A stretch of 64,000 nucleotides of DNA from Shinisaurus crocodilurus. Its lineage: Eukaryota > Chordata > Lepidosauria > Squamata > Shinisauridae. The notes below the pieces were generated by a model. That model was not told the DNA's origin, ran no database searches, and saw only the letters and a program-made list of their open reading frames with translations. Every line of letters begins with the position of its first letter. Position 1 is the first letter of the stretch. Positions 9,343 through 19,601 of this stretch are shown here, piece by piece. The position numbers and the translations under genes were made by a program. Location of the stretch: positions 5,744,934-5,808,933 of the forward strand of contig CM037883.1 in NCBI GenBank assembly GCA_021292165.1, in the 5' to 3' direction.

Positions 9343-10914
9343 CTAGCGATGGGTCCGTAAGTGACTGTGGAGGCCAATTCTAGATCCACACAGCTTCCCA
9401 CAGTGAGGACACAGGTTACCAGATAGAAGATGGTCCTGTAAAGGATTCATTTGACGTGCTTTTCGCTTAGCACGTTTCTCCCTTTCACCTTGCACTCGGG
9501 CTTCTTCAAAGTCCATGGAACCTTTGTGAAAGGCCAACCTCCATTTAGATCGTTCATGGGCCAGAGCTTCCCAGTTTTCGATGTTTATATTGCATTTTTT
9601 TAGATTAGCCTTATGAACATCTTTAAACCTCTTATATTGACCACCGATATTCCGCTTTCCATCCTTGAGTTGGGAGTAAAGTAACTGCTTTGGGAGACGG
9701 CAGTCAGGCATTCGAACAACATGACCGGTCCACTGAAGTTGGCGTTGAAGGATCATTTTTTCAATGCTAGTAGTCTTTGCTTCTTCCAGTACACTGACAT
9801 TTGTTCGCCTATCTTCCCAAGTAATTTGCAGGATTTTCCGGAGGCAACGTTGATGAAACCTTTCAAGGAGGTGGAAGTGACGTTTATAGATAGTCCATGT
9901 TTCGCAGGCATACAATAAAGTTGGTAATACAATGGCTTCATAAACCAGTGTTTTGGTCTTCTTACAAATATCCCGATCCTCGAACACTCTATGTTTCATT
10001 CGAGAAAATGCGGCACTTGCAGAGCTCAGACGATGCTGGATTTCACTGTCGATGTTAGCTGTAACAGAAAGATAGCTGCCAAGATAGAGAAAATGATCGA
10101 CATTTTCCAGTATTGTCCCGCCAAGCTGGATAGATGGCATCACCAAAGGATTGGCTTGCACTTGCTGATGAAGCACTTTGGTTTTTTTGATGTTAAGTGA
10201 GAGACCAAGTTTTTCGTATGCTTCTGCAAAAGCATTTAGGATAGTTTGGAGATCATCCTCTGAATGTGCGGAGACCACATTATCATCAGCATACTGAAGT
10301 TCCACAACGGAGGTTGTAATTACCTTACTTTTTGCTTTCAGCCTGCTGAGATTAAAAAGCTTTCCATCTGTTCGATATATAATTCCCACACCGGTGGGAA
10401 GTTTCCCCTCGACAAGATGTAAAACCATGGTGATGAAAATGGCAAATAATGTTGGGGCGATAACACATCCCTGTTTAACACCTGATCCCACTTTAAATGG
10501 AGCACCATGAGAGCCGTTGTTGTCCAAAACCGTTGCCGTCATGTTGTCATGGAGAAGTCGCAAGATATTCACAAATTTATTGGGGCATCCAATTTTCATA
10601 AGGATAGTCCAGAGAGCTGTACGGTCTACAGTATCAAAGGCCTTAGCCAAATCGATAAATGCCATATAAAGGGGTTGATTTTGCTCCCGGCATTTTTCTT
10701 GGAGCTGACGTGCAGTAAAAATCATGTCTACTGTCCCTCTAGAGGGGCGGAAACCATATTGAGTTTCAGGGAGGATCTCTTCTGAAATAGATAGAAGACG
10801 GTTTGCGAGAATCCTAGCAAATATTTTACCTGCGGTTGCTAAGAGAGAAATGCCCCGATAGTTTCCACAGTCTGTTCTATCACCCTTCTTAAAGAGGGTG
10901 ATAATTATGTGCAC
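9343..10914 (-). CDS. RTE-like non-LTR retrotransposon reverse transcriptase, 5'-truncated but open
   Basis: A 523-codon open frame encodes the reverse transcriptase of a non-LTR element that copies its RNA at a nicked target site. It enters at the N-terminal RT region (FKKGDRTDCGNYRGISLL, residues 8-25). It then shows motif A (FIDLAKAFDTV, 86-96), motif B (GVKQGCVIAPTLF, 145-157) and the catalytic YADD (208-211). The thumb region includes YLGSYLS (277-283) and LQWTGHVVRMPD (393-404). A C-terminal C2H2-type finger starts CPHCGKLC (502) and ends HSHLRTHR. All catalytic aspartates are present and there is no frameshift. The endonuclease half is missing, so this copy is 5'-truncated near 10910. 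The M at residue 1 lies at the truncation edge and is unlikely to be a true start. Clade assignment (RTE-like) is by overall pattern and not certain. Confidence 0.85.
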   Translation of the reverse strand: MHIIITLFKKGDRTDCGNYRGISLLATAGKIFARILANRLLSISEEILPETQYGFRPSRGTVDMIFTARQLQEKCREQNQPLYMAFIDLAKAFDTVDRTALWTILMKIGCPNKFVNILRLLHDNMTATVLDNNGSHGAPFKVGSGVKQGCVIAPTLFAIFITMVLHLVEGKLPTGVGIIYRTDGKLFNLSRLKAKSKVITTSVVELQYADDNVVSAHSEDDLQTILNAFAEAYEKLGLSLNIKKTKVLHQQVQANPLVMPSIQLGGTILENVDHFLYLGSYLSVTANIDSEIQHRLSSASAAFSRMKHRVFEDRDICKKTKTLVYEAIVLPTLLYACETWTIYKRHFHLLERFHQRCLRKILQITWEDRRTNVSVLEEAKTTSIEKMILQRQLQWTGHVVRMPDCRLPKQLLYSQLKDGKRNIGGQYKRFKDVHKANLKKCNINIENWEALAHERSKWRLAFHKGSMDFEEARVQGEREKRAKRKARQMNPLQDHLLSGNLCPHCGKLCGSRIGLHSHLRTHR

Positions 10915-11037
10915 AAAAGCATGTATAAATGTTTATTCATGTCATGCAAGCCTCTGGCCCTCCCCATCTCCTTTGCAACCAGAAAGACCTTCCCCCCACA
11001 CCTGGCTTGCAGACTGCAAGGGGGGGCAAGGAGAGGT

Positions 11038-11155
11038 GAGATGCCCCAAAATAGGTTCACCACCGGGGAGCACCATGGATAGCTCTTATCAAGCTCAGAA
11101 TACAACCTGCAATGGATAAGGAAACCCACTGACACGGGGTCACCAGCGATGTGCT
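11038..11155. mobile_element. Half copy of the hairpin element seen at 33504-33716
   Basis: The order 'ccccaaaataggttcacca', 'ggatagctc', 'gcaatggataagga' and 'cccactgac' matches the right arm of the 33.5-kb palindrome. The left arm is absent. Confidence 0.5.
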
Positions 11156-11788
11156 CCGTCAGGGCCCTGCCCTCAGACTTTTTGTTCTTCTGACTCCCCC
11201 CCCCCCCCATAAGCAGTGTAGGTTTTCCTGGTAACTTTTTGGAGATTTCTGACCTGGTGCCTGATCGGCAGTTGGTATCAGGTCTTTTTGCCTACGCTAC
11301 ACTGTGTGCAGCCGTAGGTTAATTACATGGTTACTGTTTCTTGGGCTAGTTTGGTCACATTTGATTTGGCAGCTGTGCCTGGACACCTTCAGTTGGCAGT
11401 AAGGATCAGTGAGCATCCTGAGGCACCTTTATGGGGAAAGGTGGTGGCTGAGGCTCTCAACTTGGAAACCACTTAACACTGGGCTAGGATGGCTCGCCCA
11501 ATATGTCCACAGGCTACTTGCCTGAATTAGATTTAGATATCCACACAGATTTCCCCCTTTGCAGGTCTTAGGTCAATAAATGTGGCCCCTGTTTACACCA
11601 CAGACATGTGTCTCATCTCTTTAATTCCCTGGAATTCCCTCCCCAGGGAGGCTTGGGTGGCACCCCTCCCTGGTAAGCTTCCGGAGGCAGGCAAAGAAAG
11701 ACCTTCCTGTTCTGGCAGGCATTTGGGACTAGCCTGTGATGCAATGGAATGCTGTATTTTATATTATGTATATTGTATTGTTTTTAAT

Positions 11789-11859
11789 GAGATAGATAGA
11801 TAGATGATTGATAGATAGATAGATAGATAGATAGATGATAGACAGACAGACAGACAGAC

Positions 11860-11894
<35 letters not shown>
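11789..11894. repeat. (GATA)n/(GACA)n microsatellite
   Basis: GATA units surround a central run of GACA units within the 3' UTR of the older LINE. GATA/GACA repeats are known as Bkm-type satellite DNA in snakes. A single array is not evidence of sex linkage. Confidence 0.9.
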
Positions 11895-11898
<4 letters not shown>

Positions 11899-11933
11899 TT
11901 TTTAATATTATTGATGGTTTAATTCTATTTTTA

Positions 11934-13296
11934 ACTTTTGTATTTTTCTTTTTTAAATATTTTATTAAATTTTTTCACATCTTACAGCTACTAATGGATA
12001 CAACAACAAAAAATACAACATAAACATTGTGCACACACACACCACCTCTTGGGACCAAGTTATATTTCTCCCCCCCCAAAAAATTATATATATATATATA
12101 TACAAGATATTATTCTATATTCCAAAAATATAACAAATCTTGACAAGGTTTGTTCCCCTTCCCCTTCACCAACACATAATCCAAAAATTTACCCCAAATG
12201 TTCACAAAGGTGTCTTTCTCCAATTGTCCTTTTTGACACTTAATATTACAAGTTAATTTATCATTTAGCGCAATATCCCATACCTCTTTATACCATTCAG
12301 TAATTGAAAAGACATGTTGAACCTTCCAATTCCTAGCTATCATTAATTTTGCTGCTGTTAACAAGTTCACAATCAATTCTTTTGTATTTTTTAAACAAAC
12401 TAACTTTTCTGTAATTGTTAACAATGCTAATTTTGGGCAGACGTCTAATTCCATTCCAATTATTTCTGATATTTCTGCAAATACTTTCTGCCAAAATTCC
12501 AGAACATTTTTACAGCTCCACCACATGTGGGCATATGTACCTTTTACATTACATCCTCTCCAACACAATGCAGAGCAATTTTTATCTATCCGATTTAATC
12601 TTACTGGAGTTAAATACCATCTCCATACCACTTTATAAAAGTTCTCTTTTATCCTAGTTGACATAACTCTTACAATACGTCTATCCCAAATATTTTTCCA
12701 ACTTGGTTTCGATATTTCCTCATCAAATTCATTATCCCATAACACTTTAAGAGAATCTTTATGCTCGTCTTCTTTTTGTAACATCGTATATAAAACCTTT
12801 GTTGTACCTCTTGTTGAAACATTACCTTCTATAGCTTCTCTAGTCAAAACTATCTTTTCAAAATTGGTTAATTCTCTTTCGCTGTCCATTCTTGTCCTCC
12901 ACTTCTTTAACCACAGTTCCAATTGCATTGAATTTAACCATGAAATTCTCTCTCTTCCTACTAATTCTATTATATGTTCTCTAGTCTTCAATTTTTCCAC
13001 CCAATCCATTAATTTAATCACCTTTTTTCTCCTTAGTATAGCTATATATCTTACATTTTCTGGAAAGTCCTCCATGACCACTACCGGAGTTAACGGGGAT
13101 ACCTCTGGTGTAAAAAGTTTCCTAGTGCTATTCCAACTCTCTAACATATTCCTCAAAAAGGGATTTTCTAGTCCTTTTATAATATTATTTATATTTTTCT
13201 TAAACAATATATTCACCATCATGGTTCCTAATTCTCGTGATTCTAATTCCAACCACATTTTGTCTTTCCCTGCTATAATGACTTTTGTATTTTTCT
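11934..13296 (-). mobile_element. 5'-truncated L1 LINE with 16-bp target-site duplications
   Basis: The 16-bp string ACTTTTGTATTTTTCT occurs at 11934-11949 and again at 13281-13296, bracketing the copy. The minus-strand 3' end reads TTTAATAAAATATTTAAAAA, an L1-like tail. Length between the duplications is about 1.33 kb, so only the distal part of ORF2 and the 3' UTR were inserted. The clean duplication suggests a fairly recent event. Confidence 0.85.
12110..13258 (-). CDS. L1 ORF2 C-terminal fragment
   Basis: A 382-codon frame without stops covers the region downstream of the L1 reverse transcriptase. The cysteine-rich terminal segment is clear: YLTPVRLNRIDK, then a CWRGC...HMWWSC knuckle at about residues 230-250. 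A basic, tryptophan-rich tail follows (ARNWK, ITEWYKEVWDIA) and ends at 12110. Polymerase and endonuclease domains are missing because of 5' truncation, so it cannot be autonomous. The uninterrupted frame suggests a young copy. The start methionine is arbitrary, and an open frame on the other strand (12864-13490) is its shadow. Confidence 0.8.
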   Translation of the reverse strand: MWLELESRELGTMMVNILFKKNINNIIKGLENPFLRNMLESWNSTRKLFTPEVSPLTPVVVMEDFPENVRYIAILRRKKVIKLMDWVEKLKTREHIIELVGRERISWLNSMQLELWLKKWRTRMDSERELTNFEKIVLTREAIEGNVSTRGTTKVLYTMLQKEDEHKDSLKVLWDNEFDEEISKPSWKNIWDRRIVRVMSTRIKENFYKVVWRWYLTPVRLNRIDKNCSALCWRGCNVKGTYAHMWWSCKNVLEFWQKVFAEISEIIGMELDVCPKLALLTITEKLVCLKNTKELIVNLLTAAKLMIARNWKVQHVFSITEWYKEVWDIALNDKLTCNIKCQKGQLEKDTFVNIWGKFLDYVLVKGKGNKPCQDLLYFWNIE

Positions 13297-13374
13297 ATCT
13301 CTGTTTTAATTGTATGAATTTTAAAGGTTGTGAGCTGCCTTGGGTCCCAGTGTTGGGGAAAAGGTGGGATACAA

Positions 13375-13416
<42 letters not shown>

Positions 13417-13417
13417 T
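13375..13417. repeat. (ATT)n tail/microsatellite
   Basis: Perfect ATT repeats form the 3' tail of the older LINE interrupted by L1. Confidence 0.9.
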
Positions 13418-13602
13418 AATTCCTCCCTACACCCACAAATATTACATTCCAGAAAAACCTTTACCATGGTTGTTTCTGCTGATTGTGTAAACCAAACTTA
13501 ATTTCCAAGTCGAATGCAGTGAAAAGGTTGCTGGTTCTATAGCATGTTGGTCTTCCACCTTGCCTTTAAGGAGCTCAGATGACATACCCCATTATATTCT
13601 CA

Positions 13603-13806
13603 CAAGAAACTTTTGTGCCAGTATCAGAGGCAGTCTACCTGTGTACACCGGTTGCTGGGACACATGGGCGGGAGGGTGCTGTTGTTGCACTCATGTCCTG
13701 CTTGTGGGATCCCATGGGCAGCTAGTTGGCCACTATGTGAACAGAACATTGGACTAGATGGACTCTTGGTCTGATCCAGTATGGCTCTCCTTATGTTCTT
13801 ATGTTG
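13603..13806 (+). mobile_element. CR1-like LINE 3' UTR (FMEEK subfamily)
   Basis: It contains the ordered landmarks CAGTATCAGAGGCAGT, GGTTGCTGGGACACATGGG, GGCCACTATGTGAACAGAA and GGTCTGATCCAGTATGGC, and ends with the octamer repeat TTATGTTCTTATG. No ORF2 codons remain. Confidence 0.75.
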
Positions 13807-13924
13807 TGATTGGGTAGAGTCCAAGGCCACAGAGTAATTGCCACTCAACCCTCCCTCGCTGAGCGGGCATATGAAGCCAATATTATCTAGTCCCAAGTTC
13901 ACCACAACACAATTACTTTCCTAT

Positions 13925-14670
13925 GCATTTATTTATTACATTTCTGTACTGTTAGTCAGTTCACAACAATTAAAACTATTAAAAAAAACAGCACAATGGA
14001 ATATAATGTAAAATTTTAAAACTACTGTATAAAATAAAAATAAAAATAAAACCTAGCAGCACTGCAATGATTTAAAATACGGGGGCAGGCAGTGCAATCC
14101 AATGTGCCTATGGAGGGAAGAAGGAGCGTGGAGGTGAAGGTTGCCTCCATGATTCTCCTGCCCTGCAAAAGGTTTAGATGGCCGACTTCGCCCATCTGAG
14201 TCTTTTGTCCCGGAGTGCAAGGAGGAGAGACTGAGGCATTGCCAGGATACTTTTTATGCTGACGGAGCCTCTCTCCTCCCCTCTCTTCCCCCTGGAATGC
14301 CCAGAAACCTCCAGCTCCGAGGTTGGTCTTCCAACCTCGGAGCCACAGCCAGTGTGTTTCTTTCTGTACTGGCTGCAAGAACAGAGGGAGCAGGGAGGGC
14401 ACTCCAAAGTTGGAGTCCCAGCTCCTACCTCAGAGCACGTTTCTGAGGCTGGAGATGGGACTCCAACCTCTCCTATGGCCATCTAGACTCTGTCTAGTGG
14501 CCATAGGATTGCAACCTAACAGATTTAAAACATAAACTGAAAGACTAAAATGCCTGGGGAAAGAAGGTCTTCACCTGGCACCGAAAAGACCACAATGTAG
14601 GCACCAGATGATGCTCATTCCACAACTGAGTGCCACAACAGAGAAGACCCTCTTCTTAGTAGCCACCCAG
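13925..14670 (-). mobile_element. L2-like LINE 3' fragment split by a GC-rich DNA element
   Basis: The 3' UTR is at 13925-14078 (TTTATTTATTACATTTCTGT on the plus strand). The ORF2 C-terminal part resumes at about 14530-14670 ('ggtcttcacctggcaccgaa', 'cattccacaact'). The intervening GC-rich block is bracketed by GATTTAAAA at 14069-14077 and 14522-14530. Confidence 0.55.
14086..14520. mobile_element. GC-rich non-autonomous element with TGCAATCC-type ends
   Basis: The left edge GCAGTGCAATCCAATG pairs with the right edge CATAGGATTGCAACCTA as imperfect terminal inverted repeats. Internal hairpins include 'ccgaggttgg..ccaacctcgg' at about 14318-14342. There is no coding capacity with family support. 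Related blocks lie at 7935, 29801, 33000 and 63560. Confidence 0.6.
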
Positions 14671-14842
14671 TTTACTACAAGTTCAGACGGAAAGGGATTT
14701 GCAACATTGCAAATCAGAAGCTTATCCGCAGAAGCTCTTTACACATGCTCCCCTGACCCTGTGAGAGGTTTATGCACAAGCATTTATGTATATAATGCAA
14801 TCACAGAAACACTTGTGTCACACACTCAGCATCCTGCCAAGG

Positions 14843-14977
14843 TAGTGTTCTCCAACCTTGGGTCCCCAGATGTTTTTGGCCTACAACTCCCAGCATGCCC
14901 CAGCCAGCTACACTGGCTGGGGCATGCTGGGAGTTGTAGGCCAAAAACATCTGAGAATCCAAGGTTGGAGAACATTG
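14843..14977. mobile_element. 135-bp hairpin hAT-type MITE, copy a
   Basis: This is a nearly perfect inverted repeat whose arms contain CCAACCTTGGGTCCCCAGAT and GGCCTACAACTCCCAGCAT. It is bracketed by identical 8-bp duplications TGCCAAGG (14835-14842, 14978-14985). The terminal bases have drifted (TAGTGTTC, GAACATTG). Confidence 0.88.
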
Positions 14978-15139
14978 TGCCAAGGCAAAGAGCAGTGATC
15001 AGGCAGGAAGGAAAGAGCCACGCAACTGGTGCTACTAACCTGGTCACACTGCTTGCATGCACACTCCTGCAGCATGACATCACACTGCATGGAACTGGCT
15101 CTCTCATGCTGCTCAGAGCAAATGTGAAGAGGGTCTAAT

Positions 15140-16430
15140 TGCCCATGGAATTGACTCTGAAAGCTGGATTGCTTTGTGTAAAAAAAAAAACGGGGGGGTC
15201 TGAAGTTCAATAGGGTAACAAGACAAATTGAAAATACCCAATTCTGAGCTAACTTCCCTGCTATTGTCCAGCGGTGAATTGTCCCCTTTGATGTGTATAA
15301 TTTAGAAGTCCTGTGTGTTGCAGCAAGGCAATTGTGGCTGGAAATGACTGCCTTTTAATCATACAATTTTCTCAGTCGTTTTTTCGGAGCTTGCTCATAA
15401 TTCATTGCAATTTGTGCTTGGCACAGGGCTCCAGAGCTGTGTTTCTAAATTGGAAAGAGCTTTGAAATTCGCCCTCAGCCTATTTGTCTATTTGATTTGC
15501 ATCATTAGATTTGTTTGTGTTAACATTTGGGCTAAATTCTCTGCTCTGATCAATGAATGCACGTCTGAGATAAGGAGCAGAAATGAAGGATTCTCTCAGC
15601 TACACCGTGTGTGTAAACTCTCTCTGCTCTGAGTGCAGAGTTCTTTCAGGATGCAAAATAACCCCACAATCCTACAGAGATGACTCAAAGAATTGCATAT
15701 GCATTGTTCTCAAACCATAGCAGATTTTCTACAGGTTACCTTTAAATGGAACATGAGAAGGGTTGTGTTTGTTGTCCTATGAAATGCTGGCTGAGTGAGT
15801 AGACACTTCTGATGATACCTTTCCCAGTGGGTGTTCCAAAAACATGTGGAGCAACTCAGCAATAAGATTTGCTGTTTTGCATCATTCTGTAGCTTCCCTT
15901 GCTCAGGATGGAAGAAAGGGTGCATTTTCTGCCTCCCATCTGCATTCAGATGGGAGGCAGAAAACTTCATTTAAATAGTTAACGCTTGTTAACTTCATTT
16001 CTCCATAAATTTTGGGGAGTGTATTGCTTCCGTGACCTTGTTATAATAGCTTGTTAATGAACGATTGCCTGCTAATCCATATAATTCTTCTGACAGCCCA
16101 AGAGATTAACAAAGTTTGACCAATATCTCAAACTTACCGGGAAAGCTCCCCCCACCCCGCATCTGACAATAATGTGGAAATATCCATCTTTGATTAATGT
16201 AATCTGTTGTGTGTGTGATCCTCAGATGTAAAGCTGAAATGTAATTCAGTCATTCACATTCTTTTTATAAAGAGGGAATTGTCACCTTCTTTTGCTCAAG
16301 CCTAATTTTGACTTTATATTACAGTACTGGCGCATTCAGTTTGCATCCTGAAATCACAAATATGCATTCCAGGCTTCCATTGGAAATCCCACCCCACACT
16401 GAGCAAGCTGGATTCATATCTGTAACTCAG
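15140..16430. other. Repeat-poor, AT-rich stretch
   Basis: No gene or transposon is recognised. It includes an imperfect inverted repeat near 15925-15965 (TTTTCTGCCTCCCATCTGCA against TCAGATGGGAGGCAGAAAA). The low repeat content is compatible with conserved non-coding sequence, which only alignment could show. Confidence 0.35.
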
Positions 16431-16536
16431 GGTGCAATCCTATGCAAGTTTAGACAGAAAGAAGGCCTACAACTCCCAGCATGCATAATGGGAGTTGTAG
16501 GCCTTTTTTCTGTCTAAACATGCATAGCATTGCACC
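16431..16536. mobile_element. Hairpin MITE, TGCAATCCTATGCA family
   Basis: A 106-bp inverted repeat has ends GGTGCAATCCTATGCA and TGCATAGCATTGCACC, and inner arms TTTAGACAGAAA with GGCCTACAACTCCCAGCAT. A short loop separates the arms. Confidence 0.85.
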
Positions 16537-16539
16537 TTC

Positions 16540-17545
16540 ATAGGATTAAAGAGTTTGAAGGGACTTTGAGGGGTGATGTAGTCCAACCGCCTGCTCAATG
16601 CAGTATCTGTAAGGCAGGATGCAATGGCAGCACCCCTGAGAGATGGCCATCCAGCTTCTGCTTAAACATTTCCCTCAAAAGAGAGCCCACCACCTCCAGA
16701 TGCAGTCTGATCAGCTGTCAAACATCTCTTACCATTGGGATGTTTCTCCTAATGCTTAGCCAAAATTGGCTTCCTTGTCATTTCTACCCACTGAGTCTAG
16801 TCCTGTGCTCTGGAGCAACAGAGAACAAGTCTTTTGGGCAGGGCCAGCCCACCTATGAAGCAGGGTGAGGTGCCCACATGAGGCGGCGGAGTTGGAAGAG
16901 TGCCGAATTGTGCCTCTCCCCAGCCCCAGCCTGGATAACCCACCGCCACCTCCAGCGGGTGCTCTAAAGAGCCCCACCAGTCACATAGAATCATAGAACA
17001 GTAGAGTTGGAAGGGGCCTCTAAAGCCATCCAGTCCAACCCACTGCTCAACGCAGGAATCCAGGTCACTTTCCTGCCATGATATTTGCCACAGTGAGAAA
17101 GTTGACAGAGGGGCTATTCGGATCAGCCGCCAGCCCTCCATTCCTGTGGGCCTCCAGTCCAGGGCTCTCAGCAACCATATGCTGAGATCTCAAGAGAGCC
17201 CAGAGACACCAAGATCTCAACCCTCCCACCTTGCCACACCAACCCCAACTTGGAGAGTCGACGTGAGGAAGCAAAAAAAAGGTAGTGGTCTCTCCAGGCT
17301 GAGGCTGGTGGTAGCAGGGAGGGTTGTGCCACTGTGGTGGCAGCCAGGAGCGTTGCATGGTGGAAGCGGTGTGAGTTCTTCTGCTTCAGGTGGCAAAAGA
17401 GCTCACACCAGGCCTGCTTTCAGGTATTTGAAGACAAATATCTTATCTTCCCTTAACCTTTTCTTCTTGAACATACCCAACTCTTTCAACTGTTCCTCAA
17501 AGGACTTGGTTCCCAGACCCCTCACCATCCTGGTCACCTGGGCTG
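16540..17545 (-). mobile_element. CR1 LINE fragments, interrupted
   Basis: 16540-16845 is a CR1 3' region on the minus strand ('gatgtagtccaacc', 'ccaccacctccag'). Further CR1 coding sequence appears at 17398-17545 ('tcttatcttcccttaacctt', 'ctctttcaactgttcctcaa'). Between them is a separate sequence with the phrase 'agggccagccca' and, at 16983-17075, another CR1 3' end ('agaatcatagaacagtagag'). The order suggests an insertion into an older CR1 copy. Confidence 0.55.
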
Positions 17546-17689
17546 GTCCAGGACCTTTTTCTGCCTGAGGCAAAGGACAAGTACAAAGTCCCGTGTGCAA
17601 AGGCCAGTCAGACTCGCAGTTGAATCTGGTAACAGGAGCACCTGAGACAGCAGGCCAGTTAGGGAAGAGGGTGCAGGGCAGCGCATGTA

Positions 17690-17795
17690 GAGCCAGTGTG
17701 ACGTAGCAATTAGAGGGTTGGACTGGGAGTCGGAATATCCAGGCTCTAGTCCTCACTCAGCCATGAAGCTCACTGGGTGACTTTGGCCTGTGTTC
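17690..17795 (+). mobile_element. tRNA-derived SINE with L2-type tail (5' part only)
   Basis: The sequence has the SINE head GAGCCAGTGTGACGTAGCAA, the phrase GGTTGGACTGGGAGTCGG, a B-box-like GGCTCTAGTCC and CATGAAGCTCACTGGGTGAC. The rest of the element is missing. Better copies are at 22769, 32670 and 55985. Confidence 0.7.
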
Positions 17796-17879
17796 AACAA
17801 AGATTGCAACTGGGATATGGGAAATCTAGCAAATACCAGGTTTCCCCTGTGGTATAGGCACATAAATAAATAATAGTAA

Positions 17880-19455
17880 ATCATACCCTGAAGCAGTATT
17901 TACATGACCTTATATTTCCTTTATTAGGAAATGCTTTTACGGAGCTGCCTACTGTTTGTTGGGAAGGAAGGTTCCTTGACGTTCCATGGGAACAACATTC
18001 CTGTGTCTGTGGGCAAGTGGGGCAGAGAGGGTGCAAGGTATCTCTCATTATTTGTTGTTCTGCCCGTTATAGTGCACCTAGAGAGAGATTTTTATCCTGG
18101 GTTTTTTTTTCCCCCCTTGTCCCGAGATGTCAGATTTTGAGAAAAATTTGTATGCTTTGGCCTGATCAGAACAAATACGTTACATACCAAGTTTCATGGT
18201 TTTCAACAGCTGCTTTCAAAATTAGATTGGATTTCGTATAATTACATTTATTAGTGGTGGAGATTATTTGATTTGATCCTTTATTGTGCATTTGTTCTTG
18301 AGGTTTTCCTCCGTCTCCTCTCCTGTTCTGTGATGACCTTTGGTTTTAAGCCAACAAAGATTTCACGAATTTAACGGTCATCTGCAGGGGTGCTGCTGCA
18401 GTGCGACCAAGATCACCTTATAGAAGTATTTGTTTGCATATCCCAGATGAGTTAAAAAAAAGGGGGGGGCTTAGATCACAGTGTAACTGGAGTGTGGCAT
18501 GGGGGGTAATGGATGCAAAACAGCAGCTCACAGTGCCAGGCAGTCGCCACATGGCCACAGCATGAAACAGCCTGCCATTGGTGGCTGTACCTCATGAAGC
18601 GGCCTTAAGAAGTGCGCCTAGGAGAAAAAGGTTCTCCGTGGAGCCCTCGAGTGCAGCAAAGAAACCAGTTTGAGGAAGCGGAGCAAAGCACAGAGCAGCT
18701 GTCTGATAGCAGTCAGAGCAGCAGGAGTGTGTATCCCTCTGCTGGAAGCAGTTTGTCTTCACCCTTTTAGATGCTGAATATTTCAAACGGCATGCAGATT
18801 TCCTTGAATGCTAGATAACAGCGTTTCCATCCCCGGATAGAGGTAAGGGCAACGGAACGTGAATTCACTAATGACATCCAGTAGGTAAACGGCATCTTTC
18901 CTAATGCAATTACGCTATCAGGACTCGAGTGTGGGATAAATGAACTTCTCCCCCCCCCCCCCTGTGAAGACAGCTTGATGAATGCGAGGTTCACTCCAGA
19001 TGGCTGCTGGAATCCAAAGTGCACCTCTTGGATAAATATGCCATTAATCTTACCGCAAACTACTTCTCCGCCGGAAATATCGGAACCGGGGAAGCTGCGA
19101 AACCCAGAAGCCTAGGGGATGAGCACACTCCAGCTGGACCCTTTGCTTTCACCTTTCGTCACTCTTTGTTTAATCTGTTATTGTGATGATATGTCTAAGA
19201 AACAATCCACAAACTGTTTGCATCCTCATGTAACTAAGCCAGCATCTGTGGGTGCTTCTGAGCATGCCGGTCTCTCAGCAGGATGTAACAGACCCTATTC
19301 TGAGAAGGGTGTTGAAAACTAGGGACCGGTAATCCCCAGATTTGATCTTGAGATGTAGCCTAGCCTAGTGAGCTAACTGCAATATAGGAATCTGCCTTAT
19401 ACCAGGTCAGATTTTGCCCATCAAGCCCGGGCCAGCTTTGTCTACTGACTGGCAA
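17880..19455. other. Repeat-poor stretch, candidate conserved non-coding DNA
   Basis: No gene is supported. 18775-19080 is complex, balanced sequence with several homeodomain-like ATTA/TAAT cores and no repeat landmarks apart from a C-run at 18950-18962. The rest is unassigned. Confidence 0.35.
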
Positions 19456-19466
19456 TGGCTCTAGGG

Positions 19467-19601
19467 CAGTGTTCTGCAACCTTGGGTCCCCAGATGTTTT
19501 TGGCCTACAACTCCCAGCATGCCCCAGCCAGCTACGCTGGCTGGGGCATGCTGGGTGTTGTAGGCCAAAAACATCTGGGGACCCAAGGTTGCAGAACACT
19601 G
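19467..19601. mobile_element. 135-bp hairpin hAT-type MITE, copy b
   Basis: Terminal inverted repeats are CAGTGTTCTGCAACCTTGGG and its complement. Perfect 8-bp target duplications CTCTAGGG flank it at 19459-19466 and 19602-19609. The arms are almost identical, implying recent insertion or strong hairpin-mediated homogenisation. Confidence 0.92.

Larger units (their letters stand above)
11600..13374 (+). mobile_element. Older L2-like LINE 3' end, split by L1
   Basis: The left part encodes a short ORF2 C-terminal piece (WNSLPREAWVAPLPG) and a T-rich 3' UTR interrupted by GATA repeats. The right part (13297-13374) carries the terminal 'gtgagctgccttgggtccc' and 'gggatacaaat', then an (ATT)n tail. 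The two halves join seamlessly if 11950-13296 is removed, so the L1 copy landed in this 3' UTR. Confidence 0.65.

Noticed and set aside
12864..13490. 208-codon plus-strand open frame ending in a tyrosine run
   Set aside because: It is the antisense shadow of L1 ORF2 plus the (ATT)n tail.
14608..15138. 176-codon plus-strand open frame
   Set aside because: It reads across an L2 fragment and a hairpin MITE (14843-14977).
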